Assembly (NCBI GenBank): GCA_902509555.1
Contig: CABWYS010000001.1
Coordinates: forward strand, 62,001 to 126,000
DNA from: an uncultured SAR86 cluster bacterium
Lineage (GTDB): Bacteria > Pseudomonadota > Gammaproteobacteria > Magnimaribacterales > D2472
DNA: 64,000 nt
Direction of reading: 5' to 3'
Of this stretch, positions 55,150 to 64,000 are shown in pieces. Position 1 is the first letter of the stretch. Each line of letters opens with the position of its first letter. A model generated the notes under the pieces. The model was not told the origin of the DNA. It was given only the letters and a program-made list of their open reading frames with translations, and did not search any database. Made by a program: the position numbers and the translations under genes.

Positions 55150-56361
55150 TTAAGAAATTATAGAATATAGCTCTGCTGTAAGCATATTACTGGTTCGATA
55201 TAATTCCTTGGGATTGTGCTGCTGATTACAGATAAATCCATACCCTATACCTTTATCAGGATCGCCAAATGCAACTGCACCTCCAACTCCGGCATGACCA
55301 AACATTTTATTATTTAAAGCTGGGGAAATATTTCCTACTGTAGCGATTCCTTGAGCCAGCTCATAACCGAGTCCAAATTTTATTGGAGCTCCAAAAAGTA
55401 CAGAATCAGGACCGCTTGAATGAGGTGTAATGGCATGCTGAAGAGAAGCTTCGCTCATAATGGATATTCCATCTCTAGAACAACCATTGCTCAAAATACC
55501 ATATAAAATTGCCAAACTTTTAGCAGTTCCATGTCCGTTTGCTGAAGGAATTTCTGCCATCCGCCAATCATGGGAATTGACATAATTATCATCATCTTCC
55601 TCTCTTTCTTGAAAAGCCTCTAGAAAATCTCCACTCAATAAAGCCCTTTTAAAATTTTGAAGTCTTTGCGGTAAGAAAAAGTTTGGGACATATCTAAGAA
55701 ACTCTCCTGGGAGCTTTATATTGTCTCTTGCTATCATCAACATTTCTGCGCATCTTCTAAATTCACTCTCAGCAAGACCGATGTGGAAGTCAATATTCAA
55801 TGGGTCTGCTATTTCTTCTTTAAAGTACCTGCCAACAGAACGGCCATCTACTCTTCTAATTAACTCACCAACTAACCAGCCAAATGTTAATGCATGATAT
55901 CCCTGAGATATACCAGGTTTTCTGTAAGGAGCTTGTAATTGAAGTGACTGAATGAACTTATCCCAGTCTTGAAATGAGCCTGATGGAATTCCATCTTTAA
56001 ATCCAAACATTGCAGCTCTATGACATAACAAATCACTGACCTTGGTGTCTTCTTTGCCATTGCAACTATATTCAGGCCAATAATGACCAACACTTTTACC
56101 TGGATCTAATTTACCTTGATCAATTAGCCTGGATATACATGTTGCTGTTACTCCTTTGGTAACTGAGAAAACATTAACCAGTGTGTCTTCTTCCCATGCT
56201 TTTGTTTTATTTAAATCTTGATGCCCGCCCCAGAGATTGATAATAATTTTTCCCTGATGCTCAATCGCAAGTGCTGCCCCTGTTTCAAATCCACTCGTTA
56301 TGACATTTGAAAAAGCATCATAAACTTTTTGAAATTTGGGGTCACAGTATCCTTTAATCAT
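55150..56361 (-). CDS. Beta-lactamase-fold serine hydrolase (class C-like / esterase type)
   Basis: The 403-residue protein has the S-x-x-K motif (VFSVTKGVTA, near residue 66), a YHALTFGWLVGELIRR segment in the place of YxN, and a C-terminal GHAGVGGAVAFGDP replacing KTG. This fits the EstB/LACTB branch, which covers esterases, D-aminopeptidases and carboxypeptidases. There is no signal peptide, so it is cytosolic and not a resistance enzyme by context. Its ATG overlaps the symporter stop by four bases, so it may act on what the symporter imports. Confidence 0.88.
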   Translation of the reverse strand: MIKGYCDPKFQKVYDAFSNVITSGFETGAALAIEHQGKIIINLWGGHQDLNKTKAWEEDTLVNVFSVTKGVTATCISRLIDQGKLDPGKSVGHYWPEYSCNGKEDTKVSDLLCHRAAMFGFKDGIPSGSFQDWDKFIQSLQLQAPYRKPGISQGYHALTFGWLVGELIRRVDGRSVGRYFKEEIADPLNIDFHIGLAESEFRRCAEMLMIARDNIKLPGEFLRYVPNFFLPQRLQNFKRALLSGDFLEAFQEREEDDDNYVNSHDWRMAEIPSANGHGTAKSLAILYGILSNGCSRDGISIMSEASLQHAITPHSSGPDSVLFGAPIKFGLGYELAQGIATVGNISPALNNKMFGHAGVGGAVAFGDPDKGIGYGFICNQQHNPKELYRTSNMLTAELYSIIS

Positions 56362-57875
56362 GTTTCTCTAAAATTTTTTATTTCTCCACTTTTCAATCTT
56401 TTTTGATAATTTGCAAGCTCGCTTTTAATTGCGGGAGCTAAAATATATAACCCCAATATGTTTGGAAGAGCTACAACAAATATTACAGCATCAGAAAAAT
56501 CTAAAACTGCGGTTAGATTGATCGTGCAACCGAGAGCTATAAAAATACAAAAGAATATCTTGAAGATATTTTCTGCCCATGCAGATTCTCCAACAATATA
56601 TGTCCAGCCTTTCAAGCCATAGTAAGACCAAGATAAGATTGTTGAAAATGCAAATAATATTGCAATAAATGATAGGGGAAGTACTGACCAACTCAGTGTG
56701 CTGCTAAAAGCTTGAGAGGTCAAAGCAATACCCTGGATTCCTTGATTTGCCATTTCAGGCTCGTATACCGTGGTTAAAATCACCAAAGCTGTCAGGGTGC
56801 AAATCACAACAGTATCTATAAAAGGCTCCATTAAGCCAACATAACCTTCGGTTACAGGTTCTTGAGTTTTAACAGTGGCATGAGCTATAGCAGCCGAACC
56901 AATTCCAGCTTCATTAGAGAATGCTGCTCTTTGAAAACCTAAAATCATAATGCCTAACATTCCACCACTCATAGCACTTGGATTGAATGCTTCTGTCAAG
57001 ATTGCTGAGATGGCCCATGGGACTTTGTCTGCATTCATGACAATCACAAGCAATGCGCCAGCAACATAAGTTAGAGTCATAAATGGAACTAGCTTTGAAG
57101 TAACCTTTGCAATTCCCTTAATGCCGCCAATTACAACTAACCCCACTATGCCAGCTAGGATCGAGCCAAAAAGCCAGCCTTTATCCAAAAAATAGCTAGA
57201 ATCGCCACCTGTAATAAAGATAAATTGCTGAAAGGCTTGGTTGGATTGAAACATATTGCCTATACCTAAACATCCAACAACAATAGCTATTGCATAAAAT
57301 GCTCCCATTGGTTTTGCAAGCCAAGACAAATTTTTCTGACGCAGTCCAGCCTCTAAATAATACATAGGTCCGCCAGAAATACTTCCATCAGAGTTCACTT
57401 TTCTATACATAACACCAGCGACACATTCTGCAAATTTTGTAGACATGCCTAGAAAGCCAGCAACAATTAACCAAAATGTAGCGCCCGGACCACCAATAGA
57501 AATTACAATTGCCACTCCAGCAATATTTCCAATTCCTACAGTTCCAGAAACAGCTGTTGATAATGCCTGAAAATGAGTTAACTCTCCTTCATTATCTGGT
57601 CTTGAGTAATCTCCTCTTAATAATTGAAAGGCGTGTTTAAATCCACGAAGATTTAAAAACTTAAAGTAACCAGTAAAAAAAATTGCTGCTCCAATTAACC
57701 ACAAAACTATAAGCGGCATTGAAGCTCCAAAAATTTCAATCTCATAAAAAATAAAAGAGGATAAGATATTTGTTAAAGGTTGGATGGCAGCGTTAATTGA
57801 AGCATCAATGCCAGCAGCTGATAGAGGCATTGAAACTATTGCAATAATGGAAAAAATAAGTCTATTGCTTTTCAT
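56358..57875 (-). CDS. Sodium:alanine (AGCS) family symporter
   Basis: The 505-residue membrane protein has the AGCS hallmarks: GTVGIGNIAGVAIVISIGGPG, WLIVAGFLGMSTKFAECVAG and the block GFQRAAFSNEAGIGSAAIAH. About ten or eleven hydrophobic helices follow a cleavable-looking N-terminus. Family members import alanine, glycine or related small amino acids with sodium. It is the first gene of a pair with the serine hydrolase and diverges from the amidotransferase gene. Confidence 0.95.
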   Translation of the reverse strand: MKSNRLIFSIIAIVSMPLSAAGIDASINAAIQPLTNILSSFIFYEIEIFGASMPLIVLWLIGAAIFFTGYFKFLNLRGFKHAFQLLRGDYSRPDNEGELTHFQALSTAVSGTVGIGNIAGVAIVISIGGPGATFWLIVAGFLGMSTKFAECVAGVMYRKVNSDGSISGGPMYYLEAGLRQKNLSWLAKPMGAFYAIAIVVGCLGIGNMFQSNQAFQQFIFITGGDSSYFLDKGWLFGSILAGIVGLVVIGGIKGIAKVTSKLVPFMTLTYVAGALLVIVMNADKVPWAISAILTEAFNPSAMSGGMLGIMILGFQRAAFSNEAGIGSAAIAHATVKTQEPVTEGYVGLMEPFIDTVVICTLTALVILTTVYEPEMANQGIQGIALTSQAFSSTLSWSVLPLSFIAILFAFSTILSWSYYGLKGWTYIVGESAWAENIFKIFFCIFIALGCTINLTAVLDFSDAVIFVVALPNILGLYILAPAIKSELANYQKRLKSGEIKNFRET

Positions 57876-57911
57876 GGATTGAATATACTACATTAAGAAA
57901 AAATAATACTT

Positions 57912-58613
57912 ATGAAAATTGGAATCCTTAACTCCGATACTGTCAAAATAGATGGAGCCATGGAATTTGGCCAATACCCTGAAATGTTTTCTAAAATATT
58001 TTGGGCCGTGGATCCCAATATTCAATTCAAAACATATGAAGTTCAATTCAATAACTACCCTATAGATATTAATGAATGTGATGCTTATTTAATAACTGGC
58101 AGCAAAGCAAGCTCCTATGATGATGAGCAATGGATTCATGATCTTAAGAAATTTATACAAGTATTAGATCAAAATAAAAAAAAATTAGTGGGCATATGTT
58201 TTGGCCACCAAATTATTGCTGAGGCTCTTGGTGGATCAGTAAGAAAATCTCCAAGTGGCTGGCATGCTGGCGTTGATTCAATTTCTCTAAATAATAACGC
58301 TTTAGAATATGGAGATGAAGGAAAAAAATATAATTTGGTTTTTAGCCATCAAGATGAAGTGGAAAGACTTCCACAAAATGCAACTTTAATTGCAGGATCC
58401 TCAACGTGCCCTAATGGTATGTTTTTTGTTGAAAACCATATTATGTGCACCCAAGGTCATATTGAATTAGATAAAAAATTTGCAAGGATGATATATGACT
58501 TCAGAAAAGATCAAATTGGGGACTCTAAACATCAACGCGCATGTGCAACCTTGGACATAACAACTGATGAACATGAGGTTGCTAGCAATCTATTAAAATT
58601 TCTAAGAAAATAG
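57912..58613 (+). CDS. Class I glutamine amidotransferase-like protein
   Basis: The 233-residue protein has the nucleophile elbow VGICFGHQIIAEALGG (C96), FSHQDEVERLP, and CTQGHIELDKKF supplying the His-Glu pair of the catalytic triad. It stands alone without a synthetase domain, like the GMP synthase-like amidotransferases and gamma-glutamyl hydrolases acting on small glutamyl amides. The partner or substrate is not evident. It diverges from the AGCS symporter and converges with the dioxygenase gene with a one-base gap. Confidence 0.88.
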   Translation: MKIGILNSDTVKIDGAMEFGQYPEMFSKIFWAVDPNIQFKTYEVQFNNYPIDINECDAYLITGSKASSYDDEQWIHDLKKFIQVLDQNKKKLVGICFGHQIIAEALGGSVRKSPSGWHAGVDSISLNNNALEYGDEGKKYNLVFSHQDEVERLPQNATLIAGSSTCPNGMFFVENHIMCTQGHIELDKKFARMIYDFRKDQIGDSKHQRACATLDITTDEHEVASNLLKFLRK

Positions 58614-58614
58614 C

Positions 58615-59445
58615 TTAATACGGTTTATCGCCATCAATTGCTACTCGTTGCAATAATCTGTGCGATGGAAAGTAATCATTAATTGGTTTGTGTTGAGTAC
58701 TTCGATTATCCCAAATAGCAATTGAATTTGGCTCCCATCTAAAACGACATGTATATTCAGCAGTAATTACATGATCATACAAAAATTGTAATATTGCAGA
58801 ACTTTCTTTCTCTGGCAACCCAATTATTTTTGTAGTAAATAATGCATTCACAAAAATCACTTTTTGATCGCTTTCTGGATGAGCTCTTATAACAGGATGC
58901 TGGACAGGTGGATTATCTTTTACAGCCTGTGCCAAACGCTCTTTTCCACCTGGCTCAGCTAAACTCTCCTTGAAACCATAGCTAAAATCATGCTCTGCCT
59001 CTAAATTAGAAAGAAATTTCTGCATATTCTTTGATAAACCTTCATATGCTGCAGTCATGCTTGCCCACATAGTATCACCGCCCTTTGGCGGACAAATTTT
59101 TGATCTCAAAACAGAGCCGAGAGGAGGATGTTTACGGAAGGTCATGTCTGAGTGCCAAACCTCTATTTTAGAAGGTTTATCAGGTGTGCTTTCCAATATA
59201 GTGATTTCTGGAAATCCATCTACTGTTTCATATGCAGGATGAGTTTGAACTGGCCCAAAAGATTCAGCAAGTGCTTTATGTTGTGCTGAAGATATATCCT
59301 GATCTCTAAAAAAAATAACTTGGTGCTCTATCAGCAATCTTCTGATCTCAGCGTAAACTTCTGAAGAGAGATCTTGACATAAATCAACACCATGCAATTC
59401 TGCTCCCAGGGCTGCTGCAACTGGCCTTACTTCAAACATAGACAA
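58615..59445 (-). CDS. TauD/TfdA family 2-oxoglutarate-dependent dioxygenase
   Basis: The 276-residue protein is a non-haem Fe(II) oxygenase. The metal ligands are in VWHSDMTFRKHPP (His-x-Asp) and DNRSTQHKPINDYF (distal His); the oxoglutarate-binding arginine is in LLQRVAIDGDKPY. TauD itself releases sulfite from taurine, but relatives hydroxylate many sulfonates, ethers and carnitine-like compounds, so the substrate stays open. It follows the cupin gene by 24 bases as a two-gene operon. Confidence 0.93.
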   Translation of the reverse strand: MSMFEVRPVAAALGAELHGVDLCQDLSSEVYAEIRRLLIEHQVIFFRDQDISSAQHKALAESFGPVQTHPAYETVDGFPEITILESTPDKPSKIEVWHSDMTFRKHPPLGSVLRSKICPPKGGDTMWASMTAAYEGLSKNMQKFLSNLEAEHDFSYGFKESLAEPGGKERLAQAVKDNPPVQHPVIRAHPESDQKVIFVNALFTTKIIGLPEKESSAILQFLYDHVITAEYTCRFRWEPNSIAIWDNRSTQHKPINDYFPSHRLLQRVAIDGDKPY

Positions 59446-59469
59446 TCTAAAATTTTCATTCTTTTCAGT

Positions 59470-59994
59470 TTAATCTTTTAACTCGCTATCAATCAAGACT
59501 GCAATTAGTAATGCAGGCTCATCACCATGATTGACCCATGCATGATTGGTACCTCGCTGCACAACAGTATCAAATGGCTCAAGCCTAACCTCTTCTTCAT
59601 CGAGTAAGAGACTTACATCGCCTTTCAATAAAATAATGTAGTCAATGGTTTTTGTTTTATGCATTGCGGGATGCTTGGAGGTATCGATTCTGTGATGAGC
59701 TGCTCCAATTCGATCAAAGGCCTCGGCTGCAAGATCTTGTAAAACATCCCAAGGAACACCTTCAGGGGTTGGATTAATTTGAAAATATCTAAACTTCGTT
59801 CCATTGGCTGGAGGCGATAAAATTATTTCTGAGTCCCCCCTATCAATATTATCCTTTGTATCAATTGGCATGCCATCAGTATTCCAAATTTCAAATAGGC
59901 CTCCGACATCCTCACCAATTGAGCGTGCAGGCGGACCATCAATTGCAATCACGGATTTGCCAGATTCATTATGACCAGTAACTATTCTTCTCAT
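59470..59994 (-). CDS. Cupin-domain protein
   Basis: The 174-residue protein has the conserved cupin pattern near the end: HHRIDTSKHPAMHKTKTIDY with IILLKGDVSLLLDEEEVRLE, then GTNHAWVNHGDEPALLIAVL. Possible metal ligands are the histidines of these blocks. It resembles stand-alone cupins that accompany oxygenases in catabolic operons. With the downstream TauD-type gene it probably serves one small-molecule pathway, which I cannot name. Confidence 0.85.
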   Translation of the reverse strand: MRRIVTGHNESGKSVIAIDGPPARSIGEDVGGLFEIWNTDGMPIDTKDNIDRGDSEIILSPPANGTKFRYFQINPTPEGVPWDVLQDLAAEAFDRIGAAHHRIDTSKHPAMHKTKTIDYIILLKGDVSLLLDEEEVRLEPFDTVVQRGTNHAWVNHGDEPALLIAVLIDSELKD

Positions 59995-60115
59995 AGCATT
60001 TCTCCAATTTCAATAATTTTAACATCTATATTTAATCTATAGGTTCAATGGATGCTGGAACGACTTGAAGGTTACCGTTGGATTCTCTTTTCTTACTCCT
60101 TAAATTAATTAGTCA

Positions 60116-60730
60116 TCAGCTGAGGGTTTTTTTATTCCACCAGAAAATAACTGGTGTTATTAATACTGTTGGAAGCACCCACCATACCCATTCGGGCTCA
60201 AAAGGAGGGTTAACAACTAAAACAGCTGTAATAACTGCAATAGTGCCTCCCATCATATTAGTTAAGTGTCTTGAGATTCTTTCTTTTCCTGTAGCAGTAT
60301 TATTTTTATAGCTTATTAAATCAGCATAACCCAAACGAATAGCTAGAAATCCAAAAACAAGAAGCACTATGTACTGCGAGTTATCATTAGTGAAGAAAAT
60401 TACAGACAGTATCAACATTCCTAGTCCTGATAGAATCATTAAGTTAACAGCAATCCAATCTAAAGCAGTTGCGACACCTTTTCTATTTCGAGCGAAGCGC
60501 ATACCCGCGAAAGCCAAATAGAAAGAAAAGATAGCTATTAAAAACAAAAAGATGTTGCTACTGATAATCGACATTGGAATGGCTGTTAAGAAGATAGTAG
60601 CCATACCCCAGAAATATGTTCTACCTGCAAGAACATGCAGTCTTTTACCTTTCTTAGATGAAACTGCCAGAGCAGCACAAAGCAGTGCAATTGTTCCGGC
60701 TAGGATATGAATTGGTAATAGAACTGTCAT
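60116..60730 (-). CDS. DUF2306-like membrane protein
   Basis: The 204-residue protein has about six hydrophobic segments. The HILAGTIALLCAALAVSSKKG and KRLHVLAGRTYFWGMATIFL region, with histidines at the membrane edges of the first and second helices, resembles the DUF2306 family of predicted membrane proteins. The function is unknown. A 121-base gap separates it from the cupin gene; in it I see nothing clear. It is not obviously linked to its neighbours. Confidence 0.75.
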   Translation of the reverse strand: MTVLLPIHILAGTIALLCAALAVSSKKGKRLHVLAGRTYFWGMATIFLTAIPMSIISSNIFLFLIAIFSFYLAFAGMRFARNRKGVATALDWIAVNLMILSGLGMLILSVIFFTNDNSQYIVLLVFGFLAIRLGYADLISYKNNTATGKERISRHLTNMMGGTIAVITAVLVVNPPFEPEWVWWVLPTVLITPVIFWWNKKTLS

Positions 60731-60776
60731 CGCTCCCTCCCTATTTAAACTTTTTATTCATTCCCGTTCTATTGAT

Positions 60777-63700
60777 TTATAGCTTTTTTGAAATTGCGTA
60801 ACAAGCAGGAATATAAAACAAAGCAATGATTGCTGAGCCTATTACCCCACCAGCCATTGCCCAAGCCAATGGTCCATAGAAAATACTAGTAACCAATAAA
60901 GGCATAAACCCTCCAATTGTTGTTGCCGAAGTGGTGATAACATGTCGAGTTGATCTAATGATTACTTCAACAAGCTCTTCTTTGTTAATTGGTGAATTGG
61001 CGTTTGATTCTTTAATGTGAGACAAAACAACAATAGAGTCATTGATAGAAAGGCCTGCCAATCCAATGGCTCCTACCAAACCTATGAATCCAAAATTAGC
61101 CTGCCCTAATGTTAATCCTAGAAATGCTAAACCTGTGCACCAAAAAGCAACGCTCAAAATTAAGCCAGCTTGCCTAAATGAATTTAATGCTGCGACTAAT
61201 GCGATGATTATTAAGATAAAAAACAAAATAGCTGATGAGAAAATATTAGACTGAGATTGCCCCCTTGCCTCAGCTTCTCCGCCTACCTGAAAAGTATATC
61301 CAGGCGGAAGCTCAGCTTTAAAGGTTTCTAAATTATCTGCCAAATATTTTTCAGTTTGAGATGGAAGTAGATCAGGCCAGATCCATGCTGAAACATTATT
61401 CTGTCTCTTGCCAGCATCACGAGAAACAAAATTAGCCTGATTGGTTACCTCAAAATCTCCATAATTTGAAGAATAATCAAAACCCTCTTGAGAAGGTACA
61501 GATAAAAATCGAGTTGATTCTATTGAATCATTTGACGATCCTCGTATTTTGATTGATAGCTCTTTATTTCCATCAAGCATGGTGCCAACAACCGCGCCTT
61601 CACTTGCAATTGCTAACTCATTAATAAAAAAATCTCCTGAAATTGAGCCCAAAGCAAGATTGGATTCATTAAAGGCAAACTCCAAGTTTGTTGCTCCACC
61701 AGCAAGCCCGCTTTTGGTTAAGAAAACTCCTGGAGCATCTCTTACAATTAACTCTAATTTTTTTCCCAAAGCTCTCAAGATATCTAGATCAGGTCCATGA
61801 ATGCTGTACTCAACCGCTGCATCTACAGGTGGGCCCGAATCAAATTTATCCACAATAATTTTTAAGTCAGGGTTTTCAGCAGTGAGTCTTTTTGCAAGTT
61901 TTGGTAAGACTTCAACCATTTCTTTATAAGAAGTACTAATATATACTCCTTGAGCTATATTATTGGCACCTAGGGCTGTATCACCACCAACAACGTTATA
62001 TAGAATCCGTGGCAGTCTCCTACCAATAAACCAAAAATCATCTTGCACAATCCCACTTTTAGCAATGGAATCCCTTAACTCCAATACTGCTTTTTCAGAA
62101 CTTTTAACATTTGAATTTTGCGGAAGTTCTACCAACACCTTAAACATATTTCTATCAAGCTCAGGAAAGAAATCTGCTTTTAGAAATGGAAAACATATAA
62201 AGCCCAATGCGGGCAATATCATTGCAATCATTATTCCTCTTTTCGGAACATCATATGACCAAGTTAGGACAGCTCTATATCTTTGAACAAGTTTTTCATT
62301 TGAATAGCCATTACCACCAAAAATTTCCTTTTCAAAAAATTTTATTTGATCTAAATAATTTAAAAGAACTGGCACAATATAAAGCGCAAGGAATAGCGAA
62401 GAAGTAATCGAAAGAATTACTGTTTTTGCCATGCCTCCTACAAACTCTCCACTAGGGCCTGCTCCGGCAGCGATCGGAAAAAACGATAATGCTGTTGTGG
62501 CAGTTGCCGCTGCAAGGGGTATCCATAGATGTTGGAAAGTTTCATATGAAGCTTGCTCTCTAGAATGGCCTAGTCTGCGTCTATATTTAAAATCTTCAAC
62601 TACAATGATGGCATTGTCGATCAGCAACCCAAGAGCAATAATAATTCCAGTCATTGAGGTTTGATGCAATGGTAGTCCAAGCAATGTGCAGCCAAATAAC
62701 ACCAAAAAAATAGTTAGAGGAATGATTGATCCAACAATTAGCGCTGATTTAAAACCTAGGAGAAAATAACTAATCCCGATAACAATCAAGATTGCAAATA
62801 AAATACTTGTATATAAGGTATTAAATTTTTCTTTGAAATAATAAGATTCGTCATACACTTTCTTGAGCAAAATTTCTGAGGGTAATTGATCTCTAAATTC
62901 ATCGATTACCTTTTCAATATCTTCAACATAGCGGTCTACTCTTTGTGAGAAAGCTCCACTAATATTGACCAACACAGATCTCTCACCATTGAAAAGAGAA
63001 AGTTCTTCTGGCGGATCTCTAGGATTTTTTGATATGGTCGCAATATCACCCAATCGAATAATCTCATAGTCATTAAAAACTTTAATTGGTAAGTCGGCTA
63101 CTTGTGAAATATTGGTTAAATTATCTTTTGATTTAACAAGAAGCTCTTTTCCATTCTGTGAAATTTGTCCAATTGGTTTTTTTGTATCAAGTCCGGATAA
63201 TACTTTTACGACTTCTTGAAAAGATAAGCCTAGCGCAGACAATTTAGCATTATCTATCTCGACTAAAACTTCTTCATCAGCAGCTCCGTATGTATGACTT
63301 CTATCTGAACCACTGACATAGGCTAGGGTTTGTCGAAGATCCTCTGCAACGCGTGATAAAAGAATTAATGGAGTTTTTCCATCTCCATTCCAAGTTAAGG
63401 AATAAAGAAGGGTTATAGGCGGACCGCTACTTCTAATTAATTGTGGTTTAACATCTGGAGGCAGTAAAAATGATGCTTGATCCATTTTATCTTGAACTTC
63501 AGACCATACTTGCTCTATAAGAGATGGAGGAACCTCATCTTTAATAGCCAACACTGTGGTTGCAAATCCTTGAGAAGCGAATGAGATAATTTCATCAAGC
63601 TCATATACCTCTCTAAGCTTGGCTTCAAGTGGTTCTAAAATTTGCGTTTCAATTCTTGTTGGTGAGGCCCCAGGATAAATACTTTGCACTGATGACCATC

Positions 63701-63827
63701 GCTGAGCAAGCTCTGGATTTTCTTGTCTGGGAAGAGTGCTAAGAGAAAAAATGCCAGCTAAAAAGATAAAGGCTAAAAGTAGACTGAAGACCCGAGGTCG
63801 ATCAAATAAAATCTTGAGCAGGAACAT
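60777..63827 (-). CDS. RND-type efflux transporter, inner-membrane subunit
   Basis: The 1016-residue protein has the RND architecture: an N-terminal helix, two large periplasmic domains and twelve membrane helices. In helix 4 LIDNAIIVVEDF holds one of the two proton-relay aspartates of AcrB (D407) with Asn in place of D408. In helix 10 LSINDSIVVLSHIKE has Asn where AcrB has K940. It is therefore the VDN/IND subtype rather than a true AcrB. The adaptor gene lies three bases upstream. The cargo is not predictable. Confidence 0.93.
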   Translation of the reverse strand: MFLLKILFDRPRVFSLLLAFIFLAGIFSLSTLPRQENPELAQRWSSVQSIYPGASPTRIETQILEPLEAKLREVYELDEIISFASQGFATTVLAIKDEVPPSLIEQVWSEVQDKMDQASFLLPPDVKPQLIRSSGPPITLLYSLTWNGDGKTPLILLSRVAEDLRQTLAYVSGSDRSHTYGAADEEVLVEIDNAKLSALGLSFQEVVKVLSGLDTKKPIGQISQNGKELLVKSKDNLTNISQVADLPIKVFNDYEIIRLGDIATISKNPRDPPEELSLFNGERSVLVNISGAFSQRVDRYVEDIEKVIDEFRDQLPSEILLKKVYDESYYFKEKFNTLYTSILFAILIVIGISYFLLGFKSALIVGSIIPLTIFLVLFGCTLLGLPLHQTSMTGIIIALGLLIDNAIIVVEDFKYRRRLGHSREQASYETFQHLWIPLAAATATTALSFFPIAAGAGPSGEFVGGMAKTVILSITSSLFLALYIVPVLLNYLDQIKFFEKEIFGGNGYSNEKLVQRYRAVLTWSYDVPKRGIMIAMILPALGFICFPFLKADFFPELDRNMFKVLVELPQNSNVKSSEKAVLELRDSIAKSGIVQDDFWFIGRRLPRILYNVVGGDTALGANNIAQGVYISTSYKEMVEVLPKLAKRLTAENPDLKIIVDKFDSGPPVDAAVEYSIHGPDLDILRALGKKLELIVRDAPGVFLTKSGLAGGATNLEFAFNESNLALGSISGDFFINELAIASEGAVVGTMLDGNKELSIKIRGSSNDSIESTRFLSVPSQEGFDYSSNYGDFEVTNQANFVSRDAGKRQNNVSAWIWPDLLPSQTEKYLADNLETFKAELPPGYTFQVGGEAEARGQSQSNIFSSAILFFILIIIALVAALNSFRQAGLILSVAFWCTGLAFLGLTLGQANFGFIGLVGAIGLAGLSINDSIVVLSHIKESNANSPINKEELVEVIIRSTRHVITTSATTIGGFMPLLVTSIFYGPLAWAMAGGVIGSAIIALFYIPACYAISKKL

Positions 63828-63830
63828 GAT

Positions 63831-64000
63831 TTAGTTAACTTTTAAAATTTCATTTTCAATAACCTTCTCAGCCCCACCTGATACCACCATATCTCCAGTT
63901 GATATAGTTCCTGAAATATATGCGTTATCTCCTTCAACATGAATTAATTCAACAATTTCTTTAGCAACCTTCAATTGATTATTATTATCTTTTGAAACCG
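63831..64000 (-). CDS. RND periplasmic adaptor (membrane fusion protein), C-terminal end only
   Basis: The window cuts this gene; 55 codons and the stop remain and the ORF track omits it. The peptide contains KEIVELIHVEGDNAYISGTI and STGDMVVSGGAEKVIENEIL, the membrane-proximal beta domain typical of HlyD/AcrA-type adaptors. It ends three bases before the RND subunit gene, so the two form an adaptor-pump operon. Confidence 0.85.
   Translation of the reverse strand, partial: VSKDNNNQLKVAKEIVELIHVEGDNAYISGTISTGDMVVSGGAEKVIENEILKVN

Noticed and set aside
58615-58700. Suspected loss of the distal metal histidine in the TauD-type protein
   Set aside because: Counting back from the E. coli TauD C-terminus places the distal ligand in the TQH motif, which is present here, so the facial triad is intact.

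Overview
The window looks like a chromosomal segment of an AT-rich, streamlined marine gammaproteobacterium. The gammaproteobacterial signs are the order of the ribosomal and RNA-polymerase genes, rnr next to rlmB, coaE next to yacG, LpxC, BamD and a three-helix SecE. Low GC by eye, gene spacings that are mostly zero to a few bases, a lone rRNA operon in view and large TonB-dependent receptors make the SAR86 lineage my best guess. That placement is inference; a 16S search would settle it.

Positions 1-28,512 are almost pure information-processing genes on the minus strand. Read in the direction of transcription they run tRNA-Tyr, tRNA-Thr, tuf, tRNA-Trp, secE, nusG, rplKA, rplJL, rpoBC, rpsLG, fusA, rpsJ and then the fused S10, spc and alpha clusters down to a truncated rpoA. 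Recognisable promoters remain before tRNA-Tyr, rpsL and rpsJ. The L10 leader RNA before rplJ is well preserved. The spacers that hold the L4, S7 and S4 feedback sites in E. coli are shrunk to 37, 2 and 6 bases. The tuf gene usually found beside fusA is absent.

Positions 28,513-37,720 hold birA (ligase domain only), msrA, a secreted protein of unknown function, tRNA-Thr(UGU), a possible 34-residue membrane protein, a membrane-anchored SGNH-type protein and two TonB-dependent receptors. The second receptor has five His/Asp/Glu-rich inserts. It follows a small secreted CxxC protein whose promoter carries a Zur-like palindrome, so a zinc-type metal uptake locus is likely. Between the SGNH gene and the first receptor is an unexplained structured element. 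It has a sigma54-like -24/-12 promoter, a 14-bp hairpin, two UUUUCCCC-type tracts and a strong intrinsic terminator, all on the plus strand. I read it as a candidate undescribed small RNA of about 120 nt.

Positions 37,746-44,857 hold rnr (a short RNase R without cold-shock domains), rlmB, lpxC and secA on the plus strand, then yacG, coaE and a SnoaL-like gene on the minus strand. Positions 44,879-49,940 hold one complete minus-strand rRNA operon (16S-23S-5S) with promoter, boxA, processing stems, no spacer tRNA and a terminator. Positions 49,952-53,220 hold ilvB-ilvH-ilvC for branched-chain amino acids.

Positions 53,312-64,000 hold rluD, bamD, a serine hydrolase coupled to a sodium:alanine-type symporter, a class I glutamine amidotransferase, a TauD-type dioxygenase with a cupin protein, a DUF2306-like membrane protein, and an RND efflux pump with the end of its periplasmic adaptor cut by the window edge. 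No insertion sequence, phage or CRISPR array was seen. No stretch over 300 bases lacks a gene.
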